In this document: positions 16,768 to 23,171 of the stretch, one piece after another
Numbering within the stretch: position 1 is the stretch's first letter
How the letters are laid out: the number at the start of each line of letters is the position of its first letter
DNA from: Bog-756 sp049521915
GTDB lineage: Bacteria > Actinomycetota > Acidimicrobiia > Acidimicrobiales > RAAP-2
Reading direction: 5' to 3'
Length of the DNA stretch: 23,171 bases
NCBI GenBank assembly: GCA_049521915.1
Contig: JBEKOI010000019.1
Coordinates: 1 to 23,171 of the forward strand
The notes under the pieces: model-generated
Database searches by the model: none
Seen by the model: the letters and a program-made list of their open reading frames with translations, nothing else
Told to the model about the DNA's origin: nothing
Program-made: the position numbers and the translations under genes

Positions 16768-17739
16768 TTAGCCGGCCGCTTCGGACAGGTTCCGGGCCGA
16801 CGCCAGGGCCTGCGGCCTGGGCCACCTGACCTTGGTCGCCCATCCGATCTGTTCGAACCGGCGGATGAGCCAGGCCGAAGGATCGAGCATCCCCGGGCGC
16901 GCGCCGTGACGGGCCCACGACGGGTGGGCATGGTGCACGTTGTGCCAGTTGTCACCGAGGGACACGATGGCCAGCGGCCACAGGTTGGTGCTCCGGTCGG
17001 CAGTCGTGTCCGACCGGCGGCCGAAGGTGTGGCACAGCGAATTGACCGACCAGGTGACGTGGTGGAGGAGCGCCATCCGCACCAGACCCGCCCAGACCAG
17101 GGCGGTCAGGGCGCCGACCAGGGTCCCCGAGAGGCCGAAGCCGATGGCGAACGGTATGGCCAACGATCCGAGGGCCAGGGCCGGAAACAACCGGTCGATC
17201 CGCCTCATGTCGCGGTCGCGCAGCATGTCGGGCGCGTAGCGGGAGGCATCGGACGAGTCCGAGACGAACAGCCAGCCGACATGGGAGAAGGCGAGGCCCC
17301 GGAGCAGGGCTGCGCCACGGTTGCCGTAGCGGTGCGGGGAGTGGGGATCGCCGGCCTGGTCGCTGAACATGTGGTGGCGACGGTGGGTGGCCACCCAGCT
17401 GGTCACCGAGCCTTCGACGGCCATCGATCCCACCACGGCGAGTGCGATCTTGAGGGCCCGGCGTGAGGTGAACCCGCCGTGGGTGAACAGCCGGTGGAAG
17501 CCGACGGTGATCCCGAACCCGGTGACGGTGTACAGCACCAGGGCGAGGACGATGTCGGACAGGTTGACAGCGTGCCCCCAGAGCCATGGGACGACCACAG
17601 CCAGGGCAACCAGCGGTCCGGCCACGATGGCCACGGTCACCAGTTTCTGAGCAGGATGGACGGTCGGCGGCTCCTGGCCATCCGAACCGGCAGGGTCGGT
17701 GGCAGCCAACGACCCGGACCCGACGAGCAGGGAATCCAC
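16768..17739 (-). CDS. Membrane acyl-CoA (delta-9-type) fatty acid desaturase
   Basis: Di-iron membrane desaturase of the stearoyl-CoA desaturase family, inserting a double bond into acyl chains with O2 and an electron donor. The 323-residue product has the three histidine boxes in order: HRLFTH (82-87), HRRHH (119-123) and HNVHH (266-270), the last within GDNWHNVHHAHP. Hydrophobic pairs flank the boxes. The GTG start at 17739 has CGGAGGT just upstream on the minus strand. A TACAAT box ~75 nt upstream may drive it. No reductase or ferredoxin partner is adjacent. Delta-9 is the commonest regiospecificity of this branch but is inferred. Confidence 0.92.
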   Translation of the reverse strand: MDSLLVGSGSLAATDPAGSDGQEPPTVHPAQKLVTVAIVAGPLVALAVVVPWLWGHAVNLSDIVLALVLYTVTGFGITVGFHRLFTHGGFTSRRALKIALAVVGSMAVEGSVTSWVATHRRHHMFSDQAGDPHSPHRYGNRGAALLRGLAFSHVGWLFVSDSSDASRYAPDMLRDRDMRRIDRLFPALALGSLAIPFAIGFGLSGTLVGALTALVWAGLVRMALLHHVTWSVNSLCHTFGRRSDTTADRSTNLWPLAIVSLGDNWHNVHHAHPSWARHGARPGMLDPSAWLIRRFEQIGWATKVRWPRPQALASARNLSEAAG

Positions 17740-18049
17740 TTGACCTCCGGACGCGCCTCGCGCATGAGGCAGAGCCGTACCGGACTGTTTCAGCGGACCG
17801 AGCCTTCGCTGCCATTGTACCGGCCCCGGGCGCCATACACACGTCGGTCATGGGGGATCCATCGGCTCCAGGTTGGTGCTCGGAACACGCCCGTCGACGG
17901 CCGGGCACCCACTCGATCCGGATCGCACCTCGATGCCCTCAAGGTCACGAGTGGGGATGTCGATGGTCCTACAAGGCCGTTCGGGTCCGCTTCGACCCGG
18001 CCGTCGGCCGATGACCACGCACGTCGAGAATTCGGAATGGGGCGAAGAC
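17740..18049. other. Divergent intergenic region between the desaturase and SDR genes
   Basis: The 310-nt gap carries the desaturase leader and its TACAAT box, then about 230 nt before the SDR start. Its SDR-proximal half is open in the SDR frame (in-frame ATG at 18011), but the sequence there is Arg/Pro/Ser-rich and unlike SDR N-termini. I see no RNA gene, operator or convincing SDR promoter. Confidence 0.5.
17814..17819 (-). promoter_or_regulatory. Putative -10 box TACAAT for the desaturase gene
   Basis: On the minus strand GGTACAATGG contains TACAAT, one mismatch from TATAAT. It predicts a leader of about 68 nt with a good Shine-Dalgarno before the GTG, unlike the leaderless genes elsewhere in the window. 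No strong -35. Confidence 0.4.
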
Positions 18050-18901
18050 ATGACAGAAGGCATGGGCCGGCTCGAGGGACACCGGGCCGTCATCACCGGC
18101 GCCGCCAGCGGCATCGGGGAGGCGACGGCACGGCTCTTCAGCGCTGAGGGAGCGGCCGTCGTCATCGCCGACGTCGACGACGACCGGGGGAAGTTGGTCG
18201 CCTCCGAATGTGGTGACCGGGCGTGGTTCTTCCACACCGACGTCTCGGAGGAGGCCGACGTCGACGCGGTGGTGGCCTTCGCCGCGGACGAGTTCGGCGG
18301 GCTCGACTGCATGTTCAACAACGCCGGCAACCCGGGCTCGGTGGGTGGGATCGACGAGATCGACATGTCGGTATTCGATCGGACGGTATCCGTCCATCTG
18401 CGGGGTGTCTTCCTCGGCATCCGGGCCGCCGCCCGTGTGATGCGGACCCAGGGCCGCGGCAGCATCATCAACACCTCGAGTGTGGCCGGGCTCGCCGCCA
18501 ACTACGGGGGTCATGACTACAGCGCCTGCAAGGCGGCCATCGCCCACCTGACCCGTACGACGGCCAACGAGCTCGGGGAGCAGGGCATCCGGGTCAACGC
18601 CATCTGCCCCGGGGGCGTCGCCACGTCGATCTTCGGCCGGGCGGCCGGGCTCGACGGCGACCGCGCCCAGGCGACGGTCGAGACCATGTCCCTGGCCCTC
18701 GGCGACATGCAGCCGATTCGGCGTTCGGGTCAGACTGCCGATATCGCCGAGGCCGCGCTGTGGCTGGCCGGCGACGGGTCGAGCTTCGTGAGCGGCCAGG
18801 CCATTGCTGTGGACGGCGGCCTCACGACCGGCCCCCTCTACCGTGAGCAGCACGCCAAAACAGAGGGGCTGATCGAGCTGTTGCGGTCCCCGGGGTTCTG
18901 A
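18050..18901 (+). CDS. SDR-family oxidoreductase (classical)
   Basis: NAD(P)-dependent short-chain dehydrogenase/reductase of 283 residues. Seen: cofactor motif TGAASGIG (16-23), acidic Asp at the end of beta-2 (VVIADVDD), which favours NAD, NNAG (90-93), Ser144 in INTSSVAG and the catalytic Tyr157-x3-Lys161 in YSACK, then RVNAICPGGV and the C-terminal SGQAIAVDGG. ATG 18050 is chosen because the fold begins soon after; ATG 18011 (in frame) and ATG 18062 are alternatives. The substrate cannot be told from sequence; relatives act on secondary alcohols, steroids or lipid-derived ketones. Its stop is 20 nt from that of the convergent hydrolase. Confidence 0.9.
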   Translation: MTEGMGRLEGHRAVITGAASGIGEATARLFSAEGAAVVIADVDDDRGKLVASECGDRAWFFHTDVSEEADVDAVVAFAADEFGGLDCMFNNAGNPGSVGGIDEIDMSVFDRTVSVHLRGVFLGIRAAARVMRTQGRGSIINTSSVAGLAANYGGHDYSACKAAIAHLTRTTANELGEQGIRVNAICPGGVATSIFGRAAGLDGDRAQATVETMSLALGDMQPIRRSGQTADIAEAALWLAGDGSSFVSGQAIAVDGGLTTGPLYREQHAKTEGLIELLRSPGF

Positions 18902-18921
18902 ACGGGCTGGTCCCGCTCCGA

Positions 18922-19746
18922 TCAGCGCCGCCCGCAGCCGGCGAAGAAGTCGACCAGCAGCGACGTCACTTCCGGACCGTGGGTGAAGACCCCCAGATGG
19001 CTGGCCTCTGCGATCTCCGCGAATCGGGCGCCGGGGATGATGGCCGCCGCCTCGCGGGCGTGTGCCGGCGGGGAGTCGACGTCGTGCTCGAAGGCCATCA
19101 CCAGGCACGGCACCGAAATGGTCGACCAACCCTGCACGCGCTCGAGGTCGAGGGACCACGCCAGGGCCGCTTCGTACTGGCCCAGTCGGCCCGGATTGGG
19201 CCAAGGTTCGAGGTCGCCGATCATGCCCAGCCACGCGTCGACCATCCCGTCGTCCTGGAGGTCGCTGTTCGGGAGGTAGCGCAGTGTCTCCGTGGCGTAG
19301 AACAGCGGGGGGAGCGCGAAGTCCAGGCGGGCGAGGTCGCGTTCGACGGTGGTGATGGCCTTCTCCCAGGACGTGGCCACGTTGCAGCTGCCCATGAGCA
19401 CGGCGCCGAGCACCCGCTCCGGGTGTCGGATGGCCATGGTCTCGACGATCCATCCGCCCATCGAGTGGCCGGCCAGGCGAACCGCATCCATCCCCAGGTG
19501 GTCGAGCAGGCCGAGCGTGTCGGCCACCATGTCCGCCACTGAGTAGGGCGGCGGGGGTGACGAGGACGGTGCCACCCCCCGGTTGTCGAAAGTGACCACC
19601 CGGTAGCCCGCCTCGACCAGCGCCGGGACCAGGGTCAGCTGCCAGGCCACCGCGGGTTGGCCGCACCCGCACACCAGTACCACCGGCTCACCCGACCCGA
19701 ACACGTCGTAGGCGATGGTGACCCCGTCACGCGTCAGTTCCGGCAT
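18922..19746 (-). CDS. Alpha/beta-fold hydrolase
   Basis: A 274-residue soluble hydrolase of the esterase/haloperoxidase-like branch. The catalytic triad is visible: nucleophile Ser95 in AGHSMGG, an acid in FEHDVDSP (Asp222 or Asp224) and His250 in ASHLG. The oxyanion-side segment is VLVCGCGQPAVAW and the FDNRGVAPS loop follows strand 4, both typical. Cap residues 125-200 set the substrate, which I cannot predict. It is the last gene of the minus-strand run from sdhA, 49 nt after the preceding VOC gene. Confidence 0.9.
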   Translation of the reverse strand: MPELTRDGVTIAYDVFGSGEPVVLVCGCGQPAVAWQLTLVPALVEAGYRVVTFDNRGVAPSSSPPPPYSVADMVADTLGLLDHLGMDAVRLAGHSMGGWIVETMAIRHPERVLGAVLMGSCNVATSWEKAITTVERDLARLDFALPPLFYATETLRYLPNSDLQDDGMVDAWLGMIGDLEPWPNPGRLGQYEAALAWSLDLERVQGWSTISVPCLVMAFEHDVDSPPAHAREAAAIIPGARFAEIAEASHLGVFTHGPEVTSLLVDFFAGCGRR

Positions 19747-19795
19747 GGCGCCTCGCCGCTTCCGGGCACCGGTGCGGACCCTGCGGCCGGAGTGT

Positions 19796-20176
19796 TCATC
19801 CGGGGATCAGCTCGATGCGGTTGCCGAACGGATCGTCCACGTACCACTGCGGCTTCCCCGGTATGTCCTCCGCCCGCCGGGTCGGATGGCCGGCCCCGTC
19901 CAGCCGGCCGAGGAGCGCGTCGAGGTTGGACACCACGAGCGCCGGATGCGCCTTGCGGGCCGGCCGGAAGTCCTCCTCTACCCCGAGATGCACCTTGACC
20001 GGTCCGCGTTCGAACCAACAGCCGCCCCGGCCGGCGAGCTCCACCGGCTTCGGAACCCTCGGGAGCCCGAACAGCCCGGCGAAGAACTCCTCGGCGCGGG
20101 CCTCGGCCTCGGGACCCGGCGGCATGGCCAATTGCACATGGTCGATCCGCTCGACCAGGTGGTCCGATGCCGTCAT
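19796..20176 (-). CDS. VOC/glyoxalase-fold protein (first)
   Basis: A 126-residue vicinal-oxygen-chelate protein with paired beta-alpha-beta3 modules. The four usual metal positions appear filled as His (IDHVQL), His (KVHLGV), His (AHPALV) and Glu (RIELI), so it is probably a metalloenzyme. YVDDPFGNRIEL is the family's C-terminal signature. The ATG overlaps the stop of the other VOC gene by four bases (ATGA), so the two are coupled. The longer open frame upstream overlaps that gene and is Arg/Pro-rich, so is not used. Lyase, dioxygenase and resistance proteins share the fold; substrate unknown. Confidence 0.88.
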   Translation of the reverse strand: MTASDHLVERIDHVQLAMPPGPEAEARAEEFFAGLFGLPRVPKPVELAGRGGCWFERGPVKVHLGVEEDFRPARKAHPALVVSNLDALLGRLDGAGHPTRRAEDIPGKPQWYVDDPFGNRIELIPG

Positions 20177-20613
20177 GGCCGGCCTTCCCCAACGGCCAGG
20201 TTGCGCTGGTCCCGGCGGAGCGGATGGTCCTCGGGTACCTCGACCAGGTGGATGCGGAGCCCGTCGGGATCGGTGATCCACGCCTCGATCAGGCCCCATG
20301 GTTCGAGGGTGGCCGGACGGACCAGTTCCACGCCGCGCCCGACCAGCTCGTCGACGGCGGCGTCGATGGACCGGACCTGCAGCCACAGGGTCACCGGTCC
20401 GTCGGCCGGTCGCCCATCGGACCCCGACGGCAGGTGGGCCTGCCGCGCCGCGACCACTTCGATCAGGCCGCCGCCGGCGAAGAAGACCACACCCCGGCCC
20501 TCCCCGGCGCCGAACTCCCGGGCCACCGGAAGGTTGAGCACCTCTCCGTAGAAGGCCAGCGACCGCTCGAGGTCCGCCGGGTGGATGATGGTCCTGCTGG
20601 TCAGAACGTCCAC
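20173..20613 (-). CDS. VOC/glyoxalase-fold protein (second)
   Basis: A 146-residue VOC protein beginning VDVLTSRTIIHPADLERSLAFY, split here as VDVLTSR and then TIIHPADLERSLAFY, a common actinobacterial glyoxalase-like start. It has a central LIEVV segment and ends WITDPDGLRIHLVEV. Metal ligands are less canonical than in its neighbour: the third position appears to be Gln in WLQV rather than His. GTG 20613 is chosen by family start; a GGGAG lies 12 nt upstream, rather far. ATG 20643 (in frame) would add ten residues. It overlaps the first VOC gene by four bases and follows the SCP2-like gene by 130 nt. Confidence 0.82.
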   Translation of the reverse strand: MDVLTSRTIIHPADLERSLAFYGEVLNLPVAREFGAGEGRGVVFFAGGGLIEVVAARQAHLPSGSDGRPADGPVTLWLQVRSIDAAVDELVGRGVELVRPATLEPWGLIEAWITDPDGLRIHLVEVPEDHPLRRDQRNLAVGEGRP

Positions 20614-20743
20614 GGTGTCGCCCGTCTCCCTTTGCGTCCCCATGCCGATCGGCTTGTGTTCCCCAACCGGTGCGGCCAACACGTTGTCACGTCGTCCCGC
20701 TCGCTGCCAGCAACGGTGGTCATCGGGGCGGGGCTGGTGATGC

Positions 20744-21181
20744 TCAGTAGGTGGTCGATGCAATCAGGTCCCGGGTGGTGGAGCGGGCCGCCATCAGCAT
20801 CTTCTGAGCGGCCACCAGCACGGAGAGGTCCCCCCGGACCCGGATGCGACCGGCGCTCAACGCCTCGGCCACGGCCAGCTCACCCTTCGACATGGCCACG
20901 GCGTCGTCGTAGGAGATCAGGATGGTCACGTCAGCGGGTGGGTCCTCGGCTCCGCCCCCGCCGCCGTCCGTGGGGTGCTCCAGCTGCAGCCGGAGCGAGC
21001 CGTCGACCACCCGGAGAATGACCCGGACATCACCGTCGGGGGCACCCCGGACCTCCTGGACGACGGTGAAGGTGCCGTCGACGGCGGCCAGCCCGGCATC
21101 GGGATCCGGCCCCGGAATGGCGGCACCTTCCAGAGCGGCGTTGAATTCCTCGGCCCACGGGGAGCTCAGGAACCGGACCAC
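20744..21181 (-). CDS. SCP2 sterol-carrier-like protein
   Basis: A 145-residue protein with the SCP2 lipid-binding fold. The second half carries the recognisable VTILISYDDAVAMSKGEL, followed by AEALSAGRIRVRGDLSVLV, as in actinobacterial SCP2-domain proteins. A Gly/Asp loop (about 75-82) interrupts the sheet region. Such proteins bind hydrophobic ligands such as acyl-CoAs or sterols; no catalytic residues are evident. GTG 21181 has GGGGGT upstream. It lies 58 nt after sdhB on the same strand. Confidence 0.82.
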   Translation of the reverse strand: MVRFLSSPWAEEFNAALEGAAIPGPDPDAGLAAVDGTFTVVQEVRGAPDGDVRVILRVVDGSLRLQLEHPTDGGGGGAEDPPADVTILISYDDAVAMSKGELAVAEALSAGRIRVRGDLSVLVAAQKMLMAARSTTRDLIASTTY

Positions 21182-21239
21182 GGCATACCCCCGGGACCCG
21201 CCGTCGCTTCACTCGCCCCCGGCGCCCGATGGGAGCGGG

Positions 21240-22274
21240 TCACCCGGCAGTCGGGTCCTCGGCGTCCGACGCCGGAGCTGCCGGAGCTGCCGGAGCTGCC
21301 GGAGACGACGACGGAGCCGACGACGGAGCCGACGGATCGGATGCGGCGGTCGCTCCGTCGGGCGCGGGGCCGGCGCCGGTGGGGCCGGCGCCGGTGGGAG
21401 CGGGTATGCCGTGGACTTCAGGCTGTGGCTGTACCGCGGGAGGGCCCGACGCGGGAGCACTGGTCATCGCCTCGGTCGGGGTGCTCTTCCTGCGGTTGCG
21501 GATCTTGCGGCCCAGCCACGCAACCGGATCGTACGAGGCGTCGACCACCCGCTCCTTCAACGGGATGATGGCGTTGTCGGTGATCTTGATGTGCTCGGGG
21601 CACACCTCGGTGCAGCACTTGGTGATGTTGCACTTGCCCAGTCCCTGCTCCTGTTGCAGGAGCTCACGGCGGTCGTTCACATCCAGAGGATGCATCTCCA
21701 ACTCGGCCGAACGGGCGAAGAACCGCGGGCCGGCGTAGGCGGTCTTGTTCTCCTCGTGGTCCCGGATGACATGGCAGACGTCCTGGCACAGGAAGCACTC
21801 GATGCACTTGCGGAATTCCTGGCTCCGCTCCACGTCGATCTGCTGCATGCGGTAGCCGCCCGCCTCCTCCTCGTCGGCCGTCTTGGGCCGGGGCTCGAAC
21901 GGCGGTATCCGCTTGGCCACCTCGTAGTTGTAGGACACGTCGGTGACCAGGTCCCGCAGGATGGGGAAGGCCCGCATGGGCGCCACCGTCACGGCCTCCC
22001 CGACCGGCAGGGTGTCCATGCGGGTCATGCACATGAGGGACGGTCGCCCGTTGATCTCCGCCGAGCACGAACCGCACTTCCCCGCCTTGCAGTTCCACCG
22101 GCAGGCCAGGTCGGGAGCAAGGGTGGCCTGGACCCGGTGGATCACGTCGAGCACCACCTCGCCCTCCTGGGCCGGCATCTGGTAGTCGAAGAACTCCCCC
22201 CCGGTCTCGTCACCGCGCCACAGGCGCATGGTGACGTCGCCGGCTCCGCCGCCGCCCGTGGGTTCCTCGGCCAT
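21240..22274 (-). CDS. sdhB: Succinate dehydrogenase iron-sulfur subunit (Sdh1-like)
   Basis: Electron-transfer subunit of complex II, passing electrons from SdhA flavin to the quinone. All three clusters are visible: [2Fe-2S] Cys62, Cys67, Cys70, Cys82 (CKAGKCGSC...MC); [4Fe-4S] CIECFLCQDVC (157-167); and [3Fe-4S] CNITKCCTEVC (215-225) with neighbouring ligands. The body strongly resembles mycobacterial Rv0247c (Sdh1), including RWNCKAGKCGSCSAEING and HIKITDNA. The ATG shares one base with the sdhA stop (TGATG). The protein is 344 residues, against about 250 for relatives; residues ~261-344 are a Pro/Ala/Ser-rich tail encoded by tandem repeats. The membrane anchor gene is not in the window. 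Confidence 0.95.
   Translation of the reverse strand: MAEEPTGGGGAGDVTMRLWRGDETGGEFFDYQMPAQEGEVVLDVIHRVQATLAPDLACRWNCKAGKCGSCSAEINGRPSLMCMTRMDTLPVGEAVTVAPMRAFPILRDLVTDVSYNYEVAKRIPPFEPRPKTADEEEAGGYRMQQIDVERSQEFRKCIECFLCQDVCHVIRDHEENKTAYAGPRFFARSAELEMHPLDVNDRRELLQQEQGLGKCNITKCCTEVCPEHIKITDNAIIPLKERVVDASYDPVAWLGRKIRNRRKSTPTEAMTSAPASGPPAVQPQPEVHGIPAPTGAGPTGAGPAPDGATAASDPSAPSSAPSSSPAAPAAPAAPASDAEDPTAG
21271..21395. repeat. Tandem repeats encoding the SdhB C-terminal tail
   Basis: Three repeat families are nested here: gccggagct (9 bp) at 21271, 21280 and 21289 plus a partial copy; a 12-bp gacgacggagcc doublet just after; and ggggccggcgccggt (15 bp) twice, perfect, at 21366-21380 and 21381-21395. 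All keep frame and encode AAP, SSAP and GAGPT runs. Confidence 0.85.
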
Positions 22275-23170
22275 CAGGTCGCCTCCTCGAACAGCTCTTT
22301 GAGATCGTCGGGCATCACCAGGATGGGCTCGGGGTCGACGGTGATGCAGCGGATGGACGGGGTACCGCCGGCTCCGCCGGGGCCCCGCTCGTCGGCCGGG
22401 ATCCGCTGGACGAAGTTGACCGCGCCCAGTTCGGGCACCGGCTTCGGGTAATCGTCGCGGGTGTGCCCGCCCCGGCTCTCCTTGCGGTTGATGGCCCCGA
22501 GGGTGGTGCTCCGGGACACCGTGAGCATGGCGGGAAGGTCGGTGGTCAGGTTCCACCCCGGGTTGTAGCGACGTCCTCCGGTCACCGAAACCCGCTTGGC
22601 CCGTTCCTCGAGCTCCTCGAGCTTGACCAGAGCCTCCTCGAGCTCGGAGCCGGTACGGATGATCCCGACCAGGCTCTGCATGGTCTCCTGCAGATCGTGA
22701 TGGACGTGGTAGGGATTCTCGCCCCCCTCGTTCTCGAACGGGGCCACGGCCGCCTCGATGACCGCGGTCACCTGGCCTTCGTCGATGCCGACCGTGCCGG
22801 TCCGACCCGAGGCGAAGTCGGCCGCGGCTTCGCCGGCCCGGCGGCCGAAGACCAGGAGGTCGGAGAGGTAGTTACCGCCGAGGCGGTTGGCACCGTGCAT
22901 GCCCCCGGCCACCTCGCCGGCCGCGTAGAGCCCGGGAACGCTGGTCGCCTCCGTATCGGCATCGACCCTGACTCCCCCCATGATGTAGTGGCAGGTCGGG
23001 CCCACCTCCATGGCCTCGGTGGTGATGTCCACCCCGGCCAGTTCCTTGAACTGGTGGTACATGGAGGGGAGGCGCCGACGGATGTCCTCTGCCGTCCGCC
23101 GGGTGGCGATGTCCAAGAAGACACCCCCGTGCGGGCTCCCCCGACCGGCCTTCACCTCGCTGTTGATCGA
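22274..23170 (-). CDS. sdhA: Succinate dehydrogenase flavoprotein subunit, 5' partial
   Basis: C-terminal 298 residues of the FAD-bearing subunit that oxidises succinate to fumarate; the N-terminus lies beyond the right edge. Visible: EVKAGRGSPHGGVFLDIA, CHYIMGGV with the substrate-site His, the FAD-binding GLYAAGEVAGGMHGANRLGGN, then LSDLLVFGRRAGE, and the C-terminal ESRGGHTRDDYP with the substrate Arg. The last residues are acidic (LKELFEEAT). The frame is open through the edge of the window, so the GTG at 23155 is internal and not a start. The stop overlaps the sdhB ATG by one base. Confidence 0.96.
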   Translation of the reverse strand, partial: SINSEVKAGRGSPHGGVFLDIATRRTAEDIRRRLPSMYHQFKELAGVDITTEAMEVGPTCHYIMGGVRVDADTEATSVPGLYAAGEVAGGMHGANRLGGNYLSDLLVFGRRAGEAAADFASGRTGTVGIDEGQVTAVIEAAVAPFENEGGENPYHVHHDLQETMQSLVGIIRTGSELEEALVKLEELEERAKRVSVTGGRRYNPGWNLTTDLPAMLTVSRSTTLGAINRKESRGGHTRDDYPKPVPELGAVNFVQRIPADERGPGGAGGTPSIRCITVDPEPILVMPDDLKELFEEAT

Positions 23171-23171
23171 G

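Noticed and set aside
17873..18049. N-terminal extension of the SDR protein
   Set aside because: Arg/Pro/Ser-rich and without family similarity; classical SDRs begin shortly before the TGxxxGIG motif.

Overview
The window is GC-rich bacterial chromosome with long ORFs, many GTG starts and densely packed core-metabolism genes. The gene content points to an Actinobacterium: a PcrA helicase with the actinobacterial Tudor-like C-terminus, the decaprenylphosphoryl-arabinose (DPA) enzymes, an SdhB very like mycobacterial Sdh1, an LDH-like malate dehydrogenase, and promoters that look leaderless. A deep-branching lineage such as Acidimicrobiia is my guess, not something the sequence proves. I see no rRNA, tRNA, CRISPR array, insertion sequence, phage gene or replication origin.

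Layout. (1) 1-2045, + strand: the 3' part of pcrA. (2) 2168-5504, - strand: a tightly coupled operon ubiA-type phosphoribosyltransferase > dprE1 > dprE2, which makes the arabinose donor of the cell wall. (3) 5676-9085, + strand: a stand-alone B12-binding mutase subunit, sucC, sucD and a HAD phosphatase. (4) 9321-14257, + strand: a purine and one-carbon block, with purN and purH in one uninterrupted frame, folD, a Thr-rich membrane protein, and metF behind its own promoter. (5) 14385-16659, + strand: icd and mdh, each with its own apparently leaderless promoter. (6) 16768-18901: a divergent pair, an acyl-CoA-type desaturase (-) and an SDR oxidoreductase (+). (7) 18922-23171, - strand: sdhA (cut by the window end), sdhB, an SCP2-like protein, two VOC/glyoxalase-fold proteins and an alpha/beta hydrolase.

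The genes fit together as central metabolism. The mutase subunit, SucCD, SdhAB, Mdh and Icd cover the succinyl-CoA, succinate, malate and isocitrate steps. FolD supplies the 10-formyl-tetrahydrofolate used by both halves of PurN-PurH, and MetF draws on the same folate pool.

No wholly new system is evident. The best leads are: the PurN-PurH frame with no stop between the enzymes; an alanine at the DprE1 position that is the benzothiazinone-target cysteine in M. tuberculosis; a repeated TAGNNT box 6-9 nt before start codons; and many unrelated short tandem repeats that either encode disordered tails or sit just after stop codons.
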